Both the position numbers and the translations under genes were made by a program. This document shows positions 1 through 5,347 of a stretch of DNA of 6,121 bases, piece by piece. This DNA comes from Alphaproteobacteria bacterium (GTDB lineage: Bacteria; Pseudomonadota; Alphaproteobacteria; Rickettsiales; UBA3002). Within the stretch, counting starts at the first letter, position 1, and each line of letters begins with the position of its first letter. Under the pieces are notes generated by a model. The model worked only from the letters and a program-made list of their open reading frames with translations, was not told the DNA's origin and searched no databases. The stretch is from the NCBI GenBank assembly GCA_021732545.1, contig JAKFUW010000077.1, positions 1-6,121 of the forward strand, read 5' to 3'.

Positions 1-1545
1 GTCTATATTATCGGGCACTTCTATGGTCGGCGTTGCCGGCTGGTCATTTCCACTAATTGGGGGGGGTGTTATGGGTGGCGTTATCGGTTCGCCTTCATCA
101 CCAATTTCCACTTCTTTCATCCCAATCCCTTTAATCACCGAATCATCTTGGATCGCTTCGTAATAAAACACAGGGTTGCCCAGAATTTTGCCATTGTGCT
201 CCACAAAGGCATCCACCACAAAACATTGCTGCTCTGGAGAATCAACGTCCAAGGCGGGGTTGATGCGCCCCGCCCTGCCGCCACGTTGCAAGGCTTTCAC
301 CACCGAGCCGGTGTTTGAGATGTTTAAGATAGCGTTGATGTTGGGAATATCGGTGCCCTCCACCAATATCTCGGCATTGAACAGGCCTAACACTTTATCG
401 GGATCGCCTAGCTTTTCATTCGCTAATTTTCGCACCGCTTCTCGTTGCGCCATTCGAGGAATGCGAGTGCTGATTTGCATGGCATAGGAAGGATAATTGC
501 CGATGAGCGATTTCAGCGCGGGATCTTTGGCTGTATCCGCAGCCAACCTTTCGTTAAACACATCCCTGGCAATGTCCGCTGCATCCACATCGGCGGTGTA
601 TCCTAAAAATCGCTTGCCTGCCAAGCGCACGCCGGTTCCTTCTTCCACATGGTCGCGGTAAAATTCATACACGGCATCGGCGCGTAATTTGGCTAGCAAA
701 TCCGCTCTTTCTTTTTGGTCTTCTGGCAAATCTCCATCCACCTTCACGCGCAACAGATAGTTGGCGATGGGTGCCAGCACCTTATCTTTCACCAGCCGTG
801 ATACGGTTGCTTTTTTATAGGTAACATTATCCTCGCCAAGTAACGTCTGCACATTTTTCATCGCATCAAACGCAGGCGATGCGGTGAAGGCAAAAATGGC
901 GGCCTTATTTTTAAATTGCTTAAAGACCTCTTGCCGATCATCGGATAATCCACGATGCGCCTCATCCATCACCATCACATCAATGTCATCGGGGGTGAGT
1001 TGTTTATTTTCCACCATATCCATAAAGGAGGCGTAGGTGGTCACCGTAATTTGCTGAACATCTTTCTTGGTGCCGTCATACACACCCACCTGCAAATCAG
1101 GAAATTGCTTTTTGATTCGTGCGCTGGTTTGCTCTACCAACTGATTGGTTGGCTCGATGATGAGTGTTCTGGGTGTGATGCTTTTTTTAGGCTCACCCCC
1201 TATAACAGGCTTAGCTAACGAATGGATAACATATGAAAAAACCTCAGTCTTTCCACCACCCGCAGGGATAATCGTGATAGAAGCCAAATCCTTATTTTTA
1301 TCCGCGATATGGGTGTGTAAATCTCGGATTGCCTCTTTCTGATGCTCCCAGAATCCATAAGGCTTACCATCTTTGTCTTTTCCTAAAGCCAACGTATCAA
1401 GCTGATTCGCCAGTTTTCCAAGATTTTCAGTAATATAGCCACGCAAAGCTTCGCCACGCAACCCGCTCACCACCTCTGCGCTTTTGGCGTAGGCTTGCCC
1501 GTGTTTGCTGTTAGATGCGGCTAATTGTTCGCTATATTTGCTCAT
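1..1545 (-). CDS. DEAD/DEAH-box superfamily 2 helicase, C-terminus missing at the window edge
   Basis: The minus-strand frame is open for 515 codons from ATG 1545 to base 1, with no stop, so the C-terminus lies outside the window. All main SF2 helicase motifs are visible: a Walker A/motif I AGGGKTE (about residues 95-101), a DEAH box in VMDEAHRG (192-199), motif III as FTASP (220-224), motif V EGTDIPN (396-402) and motif VI QRGGRAGR (420-427), which fits QxxGRxxR with its arginine finger. Residues 1-85 precede the helicase core and include WEHQKEAI (66-73), a Q-motif-like entry. After about residue 485 comes a proline-rich linker (ITPPITPPP), probably leading to another domain. The protein is an ATP-driven nucleic acid translocase or helicase related to type III restriction (Res) and COG1061-like proteins. 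No nuclease is visible in this part, so a restriction role is only a guess. An in-frame ATG at 1566 could add 7 residues; neither start has a clear Shine-Dalgarno. Confidence 0.9.
   Translation of the reverse strand, partial: MSKYSEQLAASNSKHGQAYAKSAEVVSGLRGEALRGYITENLGKLANQLDTLALGKDKDGKPYGFWEHQKEAIRDLHTHIADKNKDLASITIIPAGGGKTEVFSYVIHSLAKPVIGGEPKKSITPRTLIIEPTNQLVEQTSARIKKQFPDLQVGVYDGTKKDVQQITVTTYASFMDMVENKQLTPDDIDVMVMDEAHRGLSDDRQEVFKQFKNKAAIFAFTASPAFDAMKNVQTLLGEDNVTYKKATVSRLVKDKVLAPIANYLLRVKVDGDLPEDQKERADLLAKLRADAVYEFYRDHVEEGTGVRLAGKRFLGYTADVDAADIARDVFNERLAADTAKDPALKSLIGNYPSYAMQISTRIPRMAQREAVRKLANEKLGDPDKVLGLFNAEILVEGTDIPNINAILNISNTGSVVKALQRGGRAGRINPALDVDSPEQQCFVVDAFVEHNGKILGNPVFYYEAIQDDSVIKGIGMKEVEIGDEGEPITPPITPPPISGNDQPATPTIEVPDNID
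61..84. repeat. Imperfect 12-bp tandem repeat in the helicase proline-rich linker
   Basis: Bases 61-72 and 73-84 are two adjacent 12-mers that differ at two positions. On the minus strand they encode ITPP twice, with an extra proline following. The repeat abuts an 8-base G run (59-66; C8 on the coding strand). It lies in a linker outside the helicase core, where repeat expansion would be tolerated. Confidence 0.6.
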
Positions 1546-1678
1546 ATGTAATGATAAGCATACCATTCAAATATTAAGAAATTATGGCAGTATTTTATAT
1601 TAACCAATCAGTAACGTTCCTGTGCTAGAGTGAGAATAATAAGAAAACTCGCACACACTAAAAACAACAGGAAAAGCC
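1546..1678. promoter_or_regulatory. A+T-rich intergenic region between divergent genes
   Basis: This 133-nt gap separates the minus-strand helicase from the plus-strand 246-aa gene, so it should hold promoters in both directions. For the plus strand, the best signal is the extended -10-like TGCTAGAGT (1623-1631) or the AATAAT at 1635-1640; neither has a good -35. For the minus strand, CATAAT (complement of 1581-1586) is a possible -10 with only a weak TTGGTT (complement of 1602-1607) at a short 15-nt spacing. The promoter positions are guesses; that a promoter region lies here follows from gene orientation. I saw no convincing inverted repeat. Confidence 0.45.
1669..1672 (+). promoter_or_regulatory. 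Ribosome binding site of the 246-aa gene
   Basis: AGGA ends 6 nt before ATG 1679, a normal Shine-Dalgarno spacing. It supports this ATG as the start of the first gene in the unknown cluster. Confidence 0.6.
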
Positions 1679-2419
1679 ATGTCAACACAACCCGCACCTA
1701 ACACTCAGGCAGGATCCAGATTCGATCAGCTTGCCATTAATCTGCAGGATATCGCCAACAATAAACAAGCCGTGCGCGCGGCAGTGGTGGCGGTGGCCAA
1801 AGACATGGAGTTTATTGGCAAGGGCGGATTTTTAATGCCCGAGATGGAAGAGCTCAAAAAATTCGTGCGCAATTGCGTGCCGCATATTGTGCGCGGCGAA
1901 TATATCGACAGCTACTTTATGAACCAGGATCATGGCCGTGAGTTCTGGAAGCTGCGCGGGCGCGGTTTTAAAGCCGATGACATGCTCATCAGCGAAGCCT
2001 TGCAGGAAATTGAGCCGATTTATGAAACCATTGTGCGGTCTTTTTCCGACCCCAAAAATGGCGGTGCATCCAAAGCGGCTAGCACCACAACCACGGTCGC
2101 TGCTCCCATTATGGGCCACGCATACAGCGTGCGTTTTTCATCGCAAGAACTCACCATCTATCAGCGCTTCAACGAGCTGGCCTCGCAATTTGGAATCGAC
2201 TCCATCGACATCGCAGCCGAGCTTCATGATGGCTCGGGCGCAGGGCGCGCCAAGGAACTGCGCATCACCCATGTGGAATCCTATGTGACCAGCCGCTTTG
2301 AAATGCTCAAAATCCACGGCGGATTTAACGATAATGGCAGCGGGCAATTCGCCTTGTTTGGCGACAGCGTTCGTGATATTTTGTTGCAATTGAATCACGC
2401 GATGGCTGAATTGGGATAA
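1679..2419 (+). CDS. Uncharacterised 246-aa two-part protein
   Basis: I do not recognise this protein. It appears to have two parts. Residues about 15-122 look mostly helical, with a charged and aromatic stretch (FMNQDHGREFWKLRGRGF, 80-97). A low-complexity Gly/Ala/Ser/Thr linker follows (about 127-142, including ASTTTTVAA). Residues about 148-246 form a second part with ELTIYQRFNELASQFGID (157-174), a Gly-rich turn GSGAGR (185-190) and another GGFNDNGSGQF (214-224). There is no signal peptide or membrane segment, so it is probably cytoplasmic. The start is supported by an AGGA 6 nt upstream. The stop lies 9 nt before the next gene, which suggests cotranscription with the 107-aa gene and the membrane protein after it. 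The base composition and codon choice look like those of leuB, so this is very likely a real native gene; its function is unknown. Confidence 0.85.
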   Translation: MSTQPAPNTQAGSRFDQLAINLQDIANNKQAVRAAVVAVAKDMEFIGKGGFLMPEMEELKKFVRNCVPHIVRGEYIDSYFMNQDHGREFWKLRGRGFKADDMLISEALQEIEPIYETIVRSFSDPKNGGASKAASTTTTVAAPIMGHAYSVRFSSQELTIYQRFNELASQFGIDSIDIAAELHDGSGAGRAKELRITHVESYVTSRFEMLKIHGGFNDNGSGQFALFGDSVRDILLQLNHAMAELG

Positions 2420-2428
2420 TCACACACC

Positions 2429-2752
2429 ATGACCCTACTCGATGAACGCATCAATCAAGGGTATGGCAAGGTGATCATCGAGGCCTTTGCCTTTTATTTC
2501 AAACTGCCCGAAAGCGCGATTAGCGTGGCCAATGATTACACCGCCAAAGAACTCACCCGCATTACACTCACCGGTGTCGATGCCAACGCCACCCACCTTA
2601 AACTTCGCCTGCAAGAGCTGGAACGCCACGAAAAAGTGATGATTCTGTATGAAACCAAAGGCGCGGCGGCCACCATTGCTCTGCGGATGGATGACGACAC
2701 GGTGGAGGCCATCACGAATAAGCAATTGGCGAAGAAAGCGGCAAAAGAGTAG
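2429..2752 (+). CDS. Uncharacterised 107-aa protein
   Basis: I do not recognise this small, soluble protein. It starts 9 nt after the 246-aa gene ends, and its stop is 8 nt before the next ATG, so the three genes probably form an operon. No good Shine-Dalgarno precedes the ATG (only GGGA 12 nt away), which suggests translation coupled to the gene upstream. The predicted layout is an N-terminal helix with aromatic residues (AFAFYF, 19-24), a middle part with ELTRITLTGVDANATHLKLRL (41-61), then EKVMILYETKGAAATIALRMDDD (68-90), which looks like two beta strands, and a lysine/alanine-rich tail (QLAKKAAKE). There is no signal peptide, membrane segment or known catalytic motif. The close pairing with the 246-aa gene suggests that the two products act together, but that is inference. 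Confidence 0.78.
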   Translation: MTLLDERINQGYGKVIIEAFAFYFKLPESAISVANDYTAKELTRITLTGVDANATHLKLRLQELERHEKVMILYETKGAAATIALRMDDDTVEAITNKQLAKKAAKE

Positions 2753-2760
2753 ATAACGTC

Positions 2761-3246
2761 ATGGAAGAAATGAGCAGCAACAGCACCACCAAAGACCATG
2801 CGGATGTGCAGCTTCTGCCACCGATGGTGCTATTCGGGCTGCTCTTGGCCAGCCTTACTCTCGATTTTTTCATCCCGCTGCCGCTCGATTTGGGAGTGAT
2901 AGGCCTTGCCATCGGCATCATGCTCGCCCTTGATGGCGTGTTGCTGATTGTGTGGTCTGCTAATCTGTTCAAAAAAGCAGGCACCGCAGTGCCACCCAAC
3001 CGCCCGACCAAACACATCGTGATGGACGGCGCGTATAAATTCACCCGCAACCCCATTTATGTGGGGTTCATCCTCGGCCATGCCGCCATGGTGCTGCTGT
3101 TTGATACCATCTGGCTGGCAGCTACCCTGCCCATTTTTTTCATCTATATCGACCGCTACGTCATCCCCCGCGAGGAAGCCTACCTCACTCGCAAATTCGG
3201 CCAGACCTACACCGATTATTGCGCGCGTGTGAAGCGTTGGGTTTAA
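2761..3246 (+). CDS. Membrane protein of the isoprenylcysteine carboxyl methyltransferase / PEMT-like family
   Basis: This is a 161-residue integral membrane protein with hydrophobic segments at about residues 21-40, 43-68 and 100-131; the last is probably a helical hairpin. The C-terminal half carries the family signature: TRNPIYVG (95-102), then REEAYLTRKFG (137-147) and a YTDYCARVKRW end (150-160). In this family (PEMT/ICMT-like), that region binds S-adenosylmethionine at the membrane face. Bacterial members probably methylate a lipid or a small hydrophobic substrate, but the substrate is usually unknown and protein prenylcysteine is not expected in a bacterium. The length is normal for the short bacterial form. 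The gene begins 8 nt after the 107-aa gene. The start is not certain, because an ATG at 2770 is also possible and neither has a clear ribosome binding site. The family call is secure; the substrate is not known. Confidence 0.88.
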   Translation: MEEMSSNSTTKDHADVQLLPPMVLFGLLLASLTLDFFIPLPLDLGVIGLAIGIMLALDGVLLIVWSANLFKKAGTAVPPNRPTKHIVMDGAYKFTRNPIYVGFILGHAAMVLLFDTIWLAATLPIFFIYIDRYVIPREEAYLTRKFGQTYTDYCARVKRWV

Positions 3247-3270
3247 CTATCTTTACCCATGATTTTGAGA

Positions 3271-3276
3271 TATACT
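3271..3276 (+). promoter_or_regulatory. Possible -10 element of the 122-aa gene
   Basis: TATACT matches five of six bases of the sigma-70 -10 consensus and lies about 28 nt before ATG 3305, in the short gap after the membrane methyltransferase gene. No -35 with proper spacing was found (TTTACC at 3252 is only 13 nt away), so this is tentative. Confidence 0.3.
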
Positions 3277-3304
3277 GTAGAAATAAAGGTACAGGTAGTT
3301 CCAC

Positions 3305-3673
3305 ATGATCACTTCCGCATCCACGACATCGCTATTTAGCGCGCCTGCTCGCAAGGTGATTTCGCCGTCGGAGTTGCTCGCAAACACCAAGCGTGATATT
3401 GCGCTGAATGCCTTAAAAACCCCTGTCAATGCTTCCGAGCAACTCGCTTTCCAAAAGAAAACATCGCTGCAATCGCTGAAAAATTATGTCAACGCCAGCG
3501 TAAAAGGCTCCGTTGGCGACGCTTTGACCGCCAAGATCATCGCGGTGGAGGGACTTTATGCCATGAATGTAAAATCGGGCGAAACGCCGCCCAACCCCAC
3601 TTTTTTGCAATTAGGCGGCCAGCGAAACCCCTACACACTTCCCAAAGGAAGCCTTGTTAATTCACTGATTTAA
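3305..3673 (+). CDS. Uncharacterised 122-aa protein
   Basis: I do not recognise this gene. The protein begins with a Ser/Thr/Ala-rich, probably disordered stretch (MITSASTTSLFSAPARKV), followed by a mostly helical middle (about 22-90, with ELLANTKRDIALNALK and GDALTAKIIAVEGLYAM) and a Gly/Pro-rich tail (QLGGQRNPYTLPKGSL). There is no hydrophobic core that would make a signal peptide or membrane helix. VNAS occurs twice (41-44 and 62-65). An AGGT (3293-3296) ends 8 nt before the ATG and supports this start. The gene stands alone: 58 nt after the methyltransferase-like gene and 65 nt before leuB. That spacing and a possible -10 upstream suggest separate transcription. No frame on either strand competes well over its full length. 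The role is unknown. Confidence 0.72.
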   Translation: MITSASTTSLFSAPARKVISPSELLANTKRDIALNALKTPVNASEQLAFQKKTSLQSLKNYVNASVKGSVGDALTAKIIAVEGLYAMNVKSGETPPNPTFLQLGGQRNPYTLPKGSLVNSLI

Positions 3674-3685
3674 TCGCTCTGGCAC

Positions 3686-3714
3686 TTGACCAGATCGGGG
3701 CAAAAGGTTACATA
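3686..3714 (+). promoter_or_regulatory. Possible leuB promoter
   Basis: TTGACC (3686-3691, five of six -35 consensus bases) is followed 17 nt later by TACATA (3709-3714), a weak -10. The predicted transcript would start only about 20 nt before the leuB ATG. A 5-bp inverted repeat, TCTGG and CCAGA with a 7-nt loop (3678-3694), overlaps the -35 and could be a regulator site; it has no T-run and is not a terminator. Confidence 0.4.
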
Positions 3715-3738
3715 AGCCGCCTAACTCAAAGGTATGCT

Positions 3739-4857
3739 ATGACAACCAAACACATCCTCCTGCTCCCAGGCGACGGCATCGGCACCGAAGTGGTGGCCGC
3801 AACGTCTCGCATCATTGATTGGTTTTCGGCCAATGGCGCGGTGACATTCACCACCAGCGAAGCCTTGATTGGTGGCACCGCCTATGACCAAACAGGCAGT
3901 CCCCTGCCCGCGCAAACACTCACCGCCGCACACGCAGCTGACGCCGTGCTGATGGGCGCTGTGGGTGGCCCTCAGTGGGAATCGCTTGATTATAGCGTGC
4001 GGCCAGAGCGCGGATTACTTGGTATCCGCAAGGAAATGGGATTGTTTGCCAATTTGCGCCCTGCCATCTGCTTTGATGCGCTGGCCGATGCTTCGAGCCT
4101 GAAACGCGAGCTGGTTTCGGGATTGGATATTATGATTGTGCGCGAGCTAACCGGCGGCATTTATTTTGGAGAGCCCAGAGGCGTCAAAACCGAATCCGAT
4201 GGCCACCGTGTGGGCTTTAACACCGAGGTCTATCACGATTATGAAGTGCAGCGCATCGCGCATGTGGCATTCGATTTAGCCAAAAAGCGCGGCGGAAAAT
4301 TATGCTCGGTCGATAAAGCCAATGTGCTGGAAGCTACCGAAATGTGGCGGCAAGAAGTGCAAAAAATTGGTGACGAACACTACCCCGAAATTGCGCTGTC
4401 GCATCTTTATGTCGATAACGCCGCGATGCAACTCGTGCGCGCGCCCAAACAGTTCGATGTCATGGTGACTACCAATTTATTCGGCGATATCTTGTCTGAT
4501 TGCGCAGCCATGCTCACCGGATCGCTTGGTATGTTACCATCCGCGTCGCTGGGCGCTGAGAAAAATGGTAAAATCCCTGCAGTCTATGAACCAGTGCATG
4601 GCTCTGCGCCTGATATTGCAGGCCGTGGTATCGCCAACCCACTGGCTACCATCCAAAGCTTTGCGATGATGCTGCGCTATAGCTTTAATCTGCAAGCGCA
4701 GGCCGATATGCTGGAAAAAGCCGTGAGTGATGTGTTGTCATCGGGCATCCGCACCGGTGACATTATGAGCGCTGGCTGCAAACAGGTAGGCACTGATGAA
4801 ATGGCCGATGCGGTGCTGGAGCAGCTGGAAGTTGCGAGCAAGAAGGCGGCGGCTTGA
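3739..4857 (+). CDS. leuB: 3-isopropylmalate dehydrogenase
   Basis: LeuB oxidises and decarboxylates (2R,3S)-3-isopropylmalate to 2-oxoisocaproate with NAD+, the third specific step of leucine synthesis, in the cytoplasm as a dimer. The 372-residue chain is complete and of usual length. Visible family residues are the LLPGDGIG start (7-14), the substrate arginines R97 (RKEMG), R107 (LRP) and R135 (VRELTGG), Y142 in IYFGEPRG, catalytic K193 (VDKANVL), and the metal-binding aspartates D226 (YVDNAAM), D250 and D254 (LFGDILSD). HGSAPDIAG (287-295) has the aspartate typical of NAD+ rather than NADP+ preference. The ATG is preceded by AAAGG (3728-3732) with a 6-nt spacing. leuC and leuD are not directly upstream; unknown genes are. 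A toxin-antitoxin pair follows immediately, before asd. The assignment is secure; no key residue is missing. Confidence 0.98.
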   Translation: MTTKHILLLPGDGIGTEVVAATSRIIDWFSANGAVTFTTSEALIGGTAYDQTGSPLPAQTLTAAHAADAVLMGAVGGPQWESLDYSVRPERGLLGIRKEMGLFANLRPAICFDALADASSLKRELVSGLDIMIVRELTGGIYFGEPRGVKTESDGHRVGFNTEVYHDYEVQRIAHVAFDLAKKRGGKLCSVDKANVLEATEMWRQEVQKIGDEHYPEIALSHLYVDNAAMQLVRAPKQFDVMVTTNLFGDILSDCAAMLTGSLGMLPSASLGAEKNGKIPAVYEPVHGSAPDIAGRGIANPLATIQSFAMMLRYSFNLQAQADMLEKAVSDVLSSGIRTGDIMSAGCKQVGTDEMADAVLEQLEVASKKAAA

Positions 4858-4882
4858 TTGTTACATGCAAAATGGCTATAGT
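4854..4882 (+). promoter_or_regulatory. Strong sigma-70-like promoter of the toxin-antitoxin module
   Basis: TTGATT (4854-4859) overlaps the leuB stop codon and is separated by exactly 17 nt from TATAGT (4877-4882). Each hexamer is close to consensus (4/6 and 5/6). The predicted start of transcription, about 6-8 nt after the -10, falls on or beside the ATG at 4889. That would give a leaderless or nearly leaderless antitoxin message. Two GGCTAT copies, 11 bp apart (4874-4879 and 4885-4890), straddle the -10 on one face of the helix and could be a binding site for the antitoxin. These are observations of sequence; no activity is shown. Confidence 0.55.
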
Positions 4883-4888
4883 GAGGCT

Positions 4889-5074
4889 ATGACAGGTATT
4901 CATTACATCACCGACCCCAAAGGCAAGCGCATTGGCGTGCAAATTGATTTGCGCGAAAATGCTGCTTTGTGGGAAGATTTTTATGACGCATGGTTGATAG
5001 AACAACGCAAAGATGAGCCGCGCACTTCATGGGAAACCGCCAAAAAACATCTCAGCAAAAAAACCTCGCAGTAG
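4889..5074 (+). CDS. Antitoxin of a RelE/ParE-type toxin-antitoxin module
   Basis: This small acidic-to-neutral protein (61 aa from ATG 4889) lies just before a RelE-like toxin gene and should bind and neutralise that toxin; such antitoxins usually also repress their own promoter. Its N-terminus, IHYITDPKGKRIGVQIDL (about 4-21), has the strand-rich pattern of short antitoxins that begin with a TD.KG..(V)..I motif. A charged helical middle (LWEDFYDAWLIEQRKDEP, 27-44) and a lysine-rich tail follow. An in-frame ATG at 4865 would give 69 aa and start only 7 nt after the leuB stop; a longer frame reaching into leuB is surely not used. I prefer 4889 because the promoter -10 ends 7 nt upstream and the conserved part begins there. 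The stop is 7 nt before the toxin ATG. The family name is inferred from context and pattern, so the exact antitoxin class is open. Confidence 0.8.
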   Translation: MTGIHYITDPKGKRIGVQIDLRENAALWEDFYDAWLIEQRKDEPRTSWETAKKHLSKKTSQ

Positions 5075-5081
5075 TCGCTTC

Positions 5082-5336
5082 ATGTATCATATCAAGCTGG
5101 CGCGAAGCGCTGAAAAAGAGCTAAGCCACATCCCCGAACCTTATTTTTCCTCTTTGGCACGCAAAATAGATGGATTGGTGAATCAACCTTTTCCTGCAGG
5201 AGTCAAAAAAATCAAAGGTACGCAAGCTGGCTGGAGAGTGCGTGCAGGCGATTACCGAATTATCTATGAAGTTGACGAAAGCACGAAAACCGTGAATATC
5301 TCCGCCATCGGACATCGCAAAGAGATTTACAAATAA
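5082..5336 (+). CDS. RelE/ParE-superfamily toxin
   Basis: The 84-residue protein has the usual size and fold pattern of this superfamily: a first strand MYHIKLARSAEKEL, two helices (about 8-36), then GVKKIKGTQAGWRVRAGDYRIIYEV (40-64) and a last strand ending GHRKEIYK (77-84). The basic residues R52, R54, R59 and R79 and the terminal Y83 line up with the residues that RelE uses to cut mRNA in the ribosome A site, so an mRNA-cleaving RelE role is more likely than the gyrase-poisoning ParE role, though not proven. ATG 5082 is chosen because residue 1 begins the first conserved strand and sits 7 nt after the antitoxin stop; an ATG at 5013 in the same frame would overlap the antitoxin gene. No good ribosome binding site precedes it, which suggests coupling to antitoxin translation. 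The gene looks intact and ends 11 nt before asd. Confidence 0.92.
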   Translation: MYHIKLARSAEKELSHIPEPYFSSLARKIDGLVNQPFPAGVKKIKGTQAGWRVRAGDYRIIYEVDESTKTVNISAIGHRKEIYK

Positions 5337-5339
5337 GGA
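5334..5339 (+). promoter_or_regulatory. asd ribosome binding site overlapping the toxin stop codon
   Basis: TAAGGA contains the toxin stop codon TAA and a Shine-Dalgarno core, 8 nt before the asd ATG. The overlap means that ribosomes ending toxin translation cover the asd start region. It supports ATG 5348 as the asd start. Confidence 0.7.
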
Positions 5340-5347
5340 TGACAAAA

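Noticed and set aside
176..487. Plus-strand open frame of 103 codons
   Set aside because: It lies wholly opposite the helicase gene, whose motifs are unmistakable on the minus strand; the translated product is low in recognisable structure and has no ribosome binding site.
955..1342. Two plus-strand open frames (955-1218 and 1145-1342)
   Set aside because: Both are antisense to helicase motif regions; the histidine run in the first is the complement of the codons around the DEAH box.
1832..2725. Minus-strand frames opposite the 246-aa and 107-aa genes
   Set aside because: They are antisense shadows without ribosome binding sites. The plus-strand genes have sensible spacing and tile the region with gaps under 10 nt.
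2712..3081. Minus-strand frames opposite the membrane methyltransferase-like gene
   Set aside because: The plus strand encodes a clear ICMT/PEMT-like signature and membrane helices, so the opposite frames are shadows.
3678..3694. Inverted repeat TCTGG/CCAGA after the 122-aa gene as a terminator
   Set aside because: The stem is only 5 bp and no T-run follows. It overlaps the likely leuB -35, so an operator or chance is more likely.
3739..4857. leuB as isocitrate or tartrate dehydrogenase
   Set aside because: The RPERGLLGIRKEMG segment and the 372-aa length are those of 3-isopropylmalate dehydrogenase, not of the related enzymes.
4796..4864. Longer antitoxin start inside leuB (ATG 4796)
   Set aside because: The added residues are the leuB end read in another frame (rich in Arg and Trp), unlike an antitoxin start; ATG 4865 or 4889 fits the family and the promoter better.
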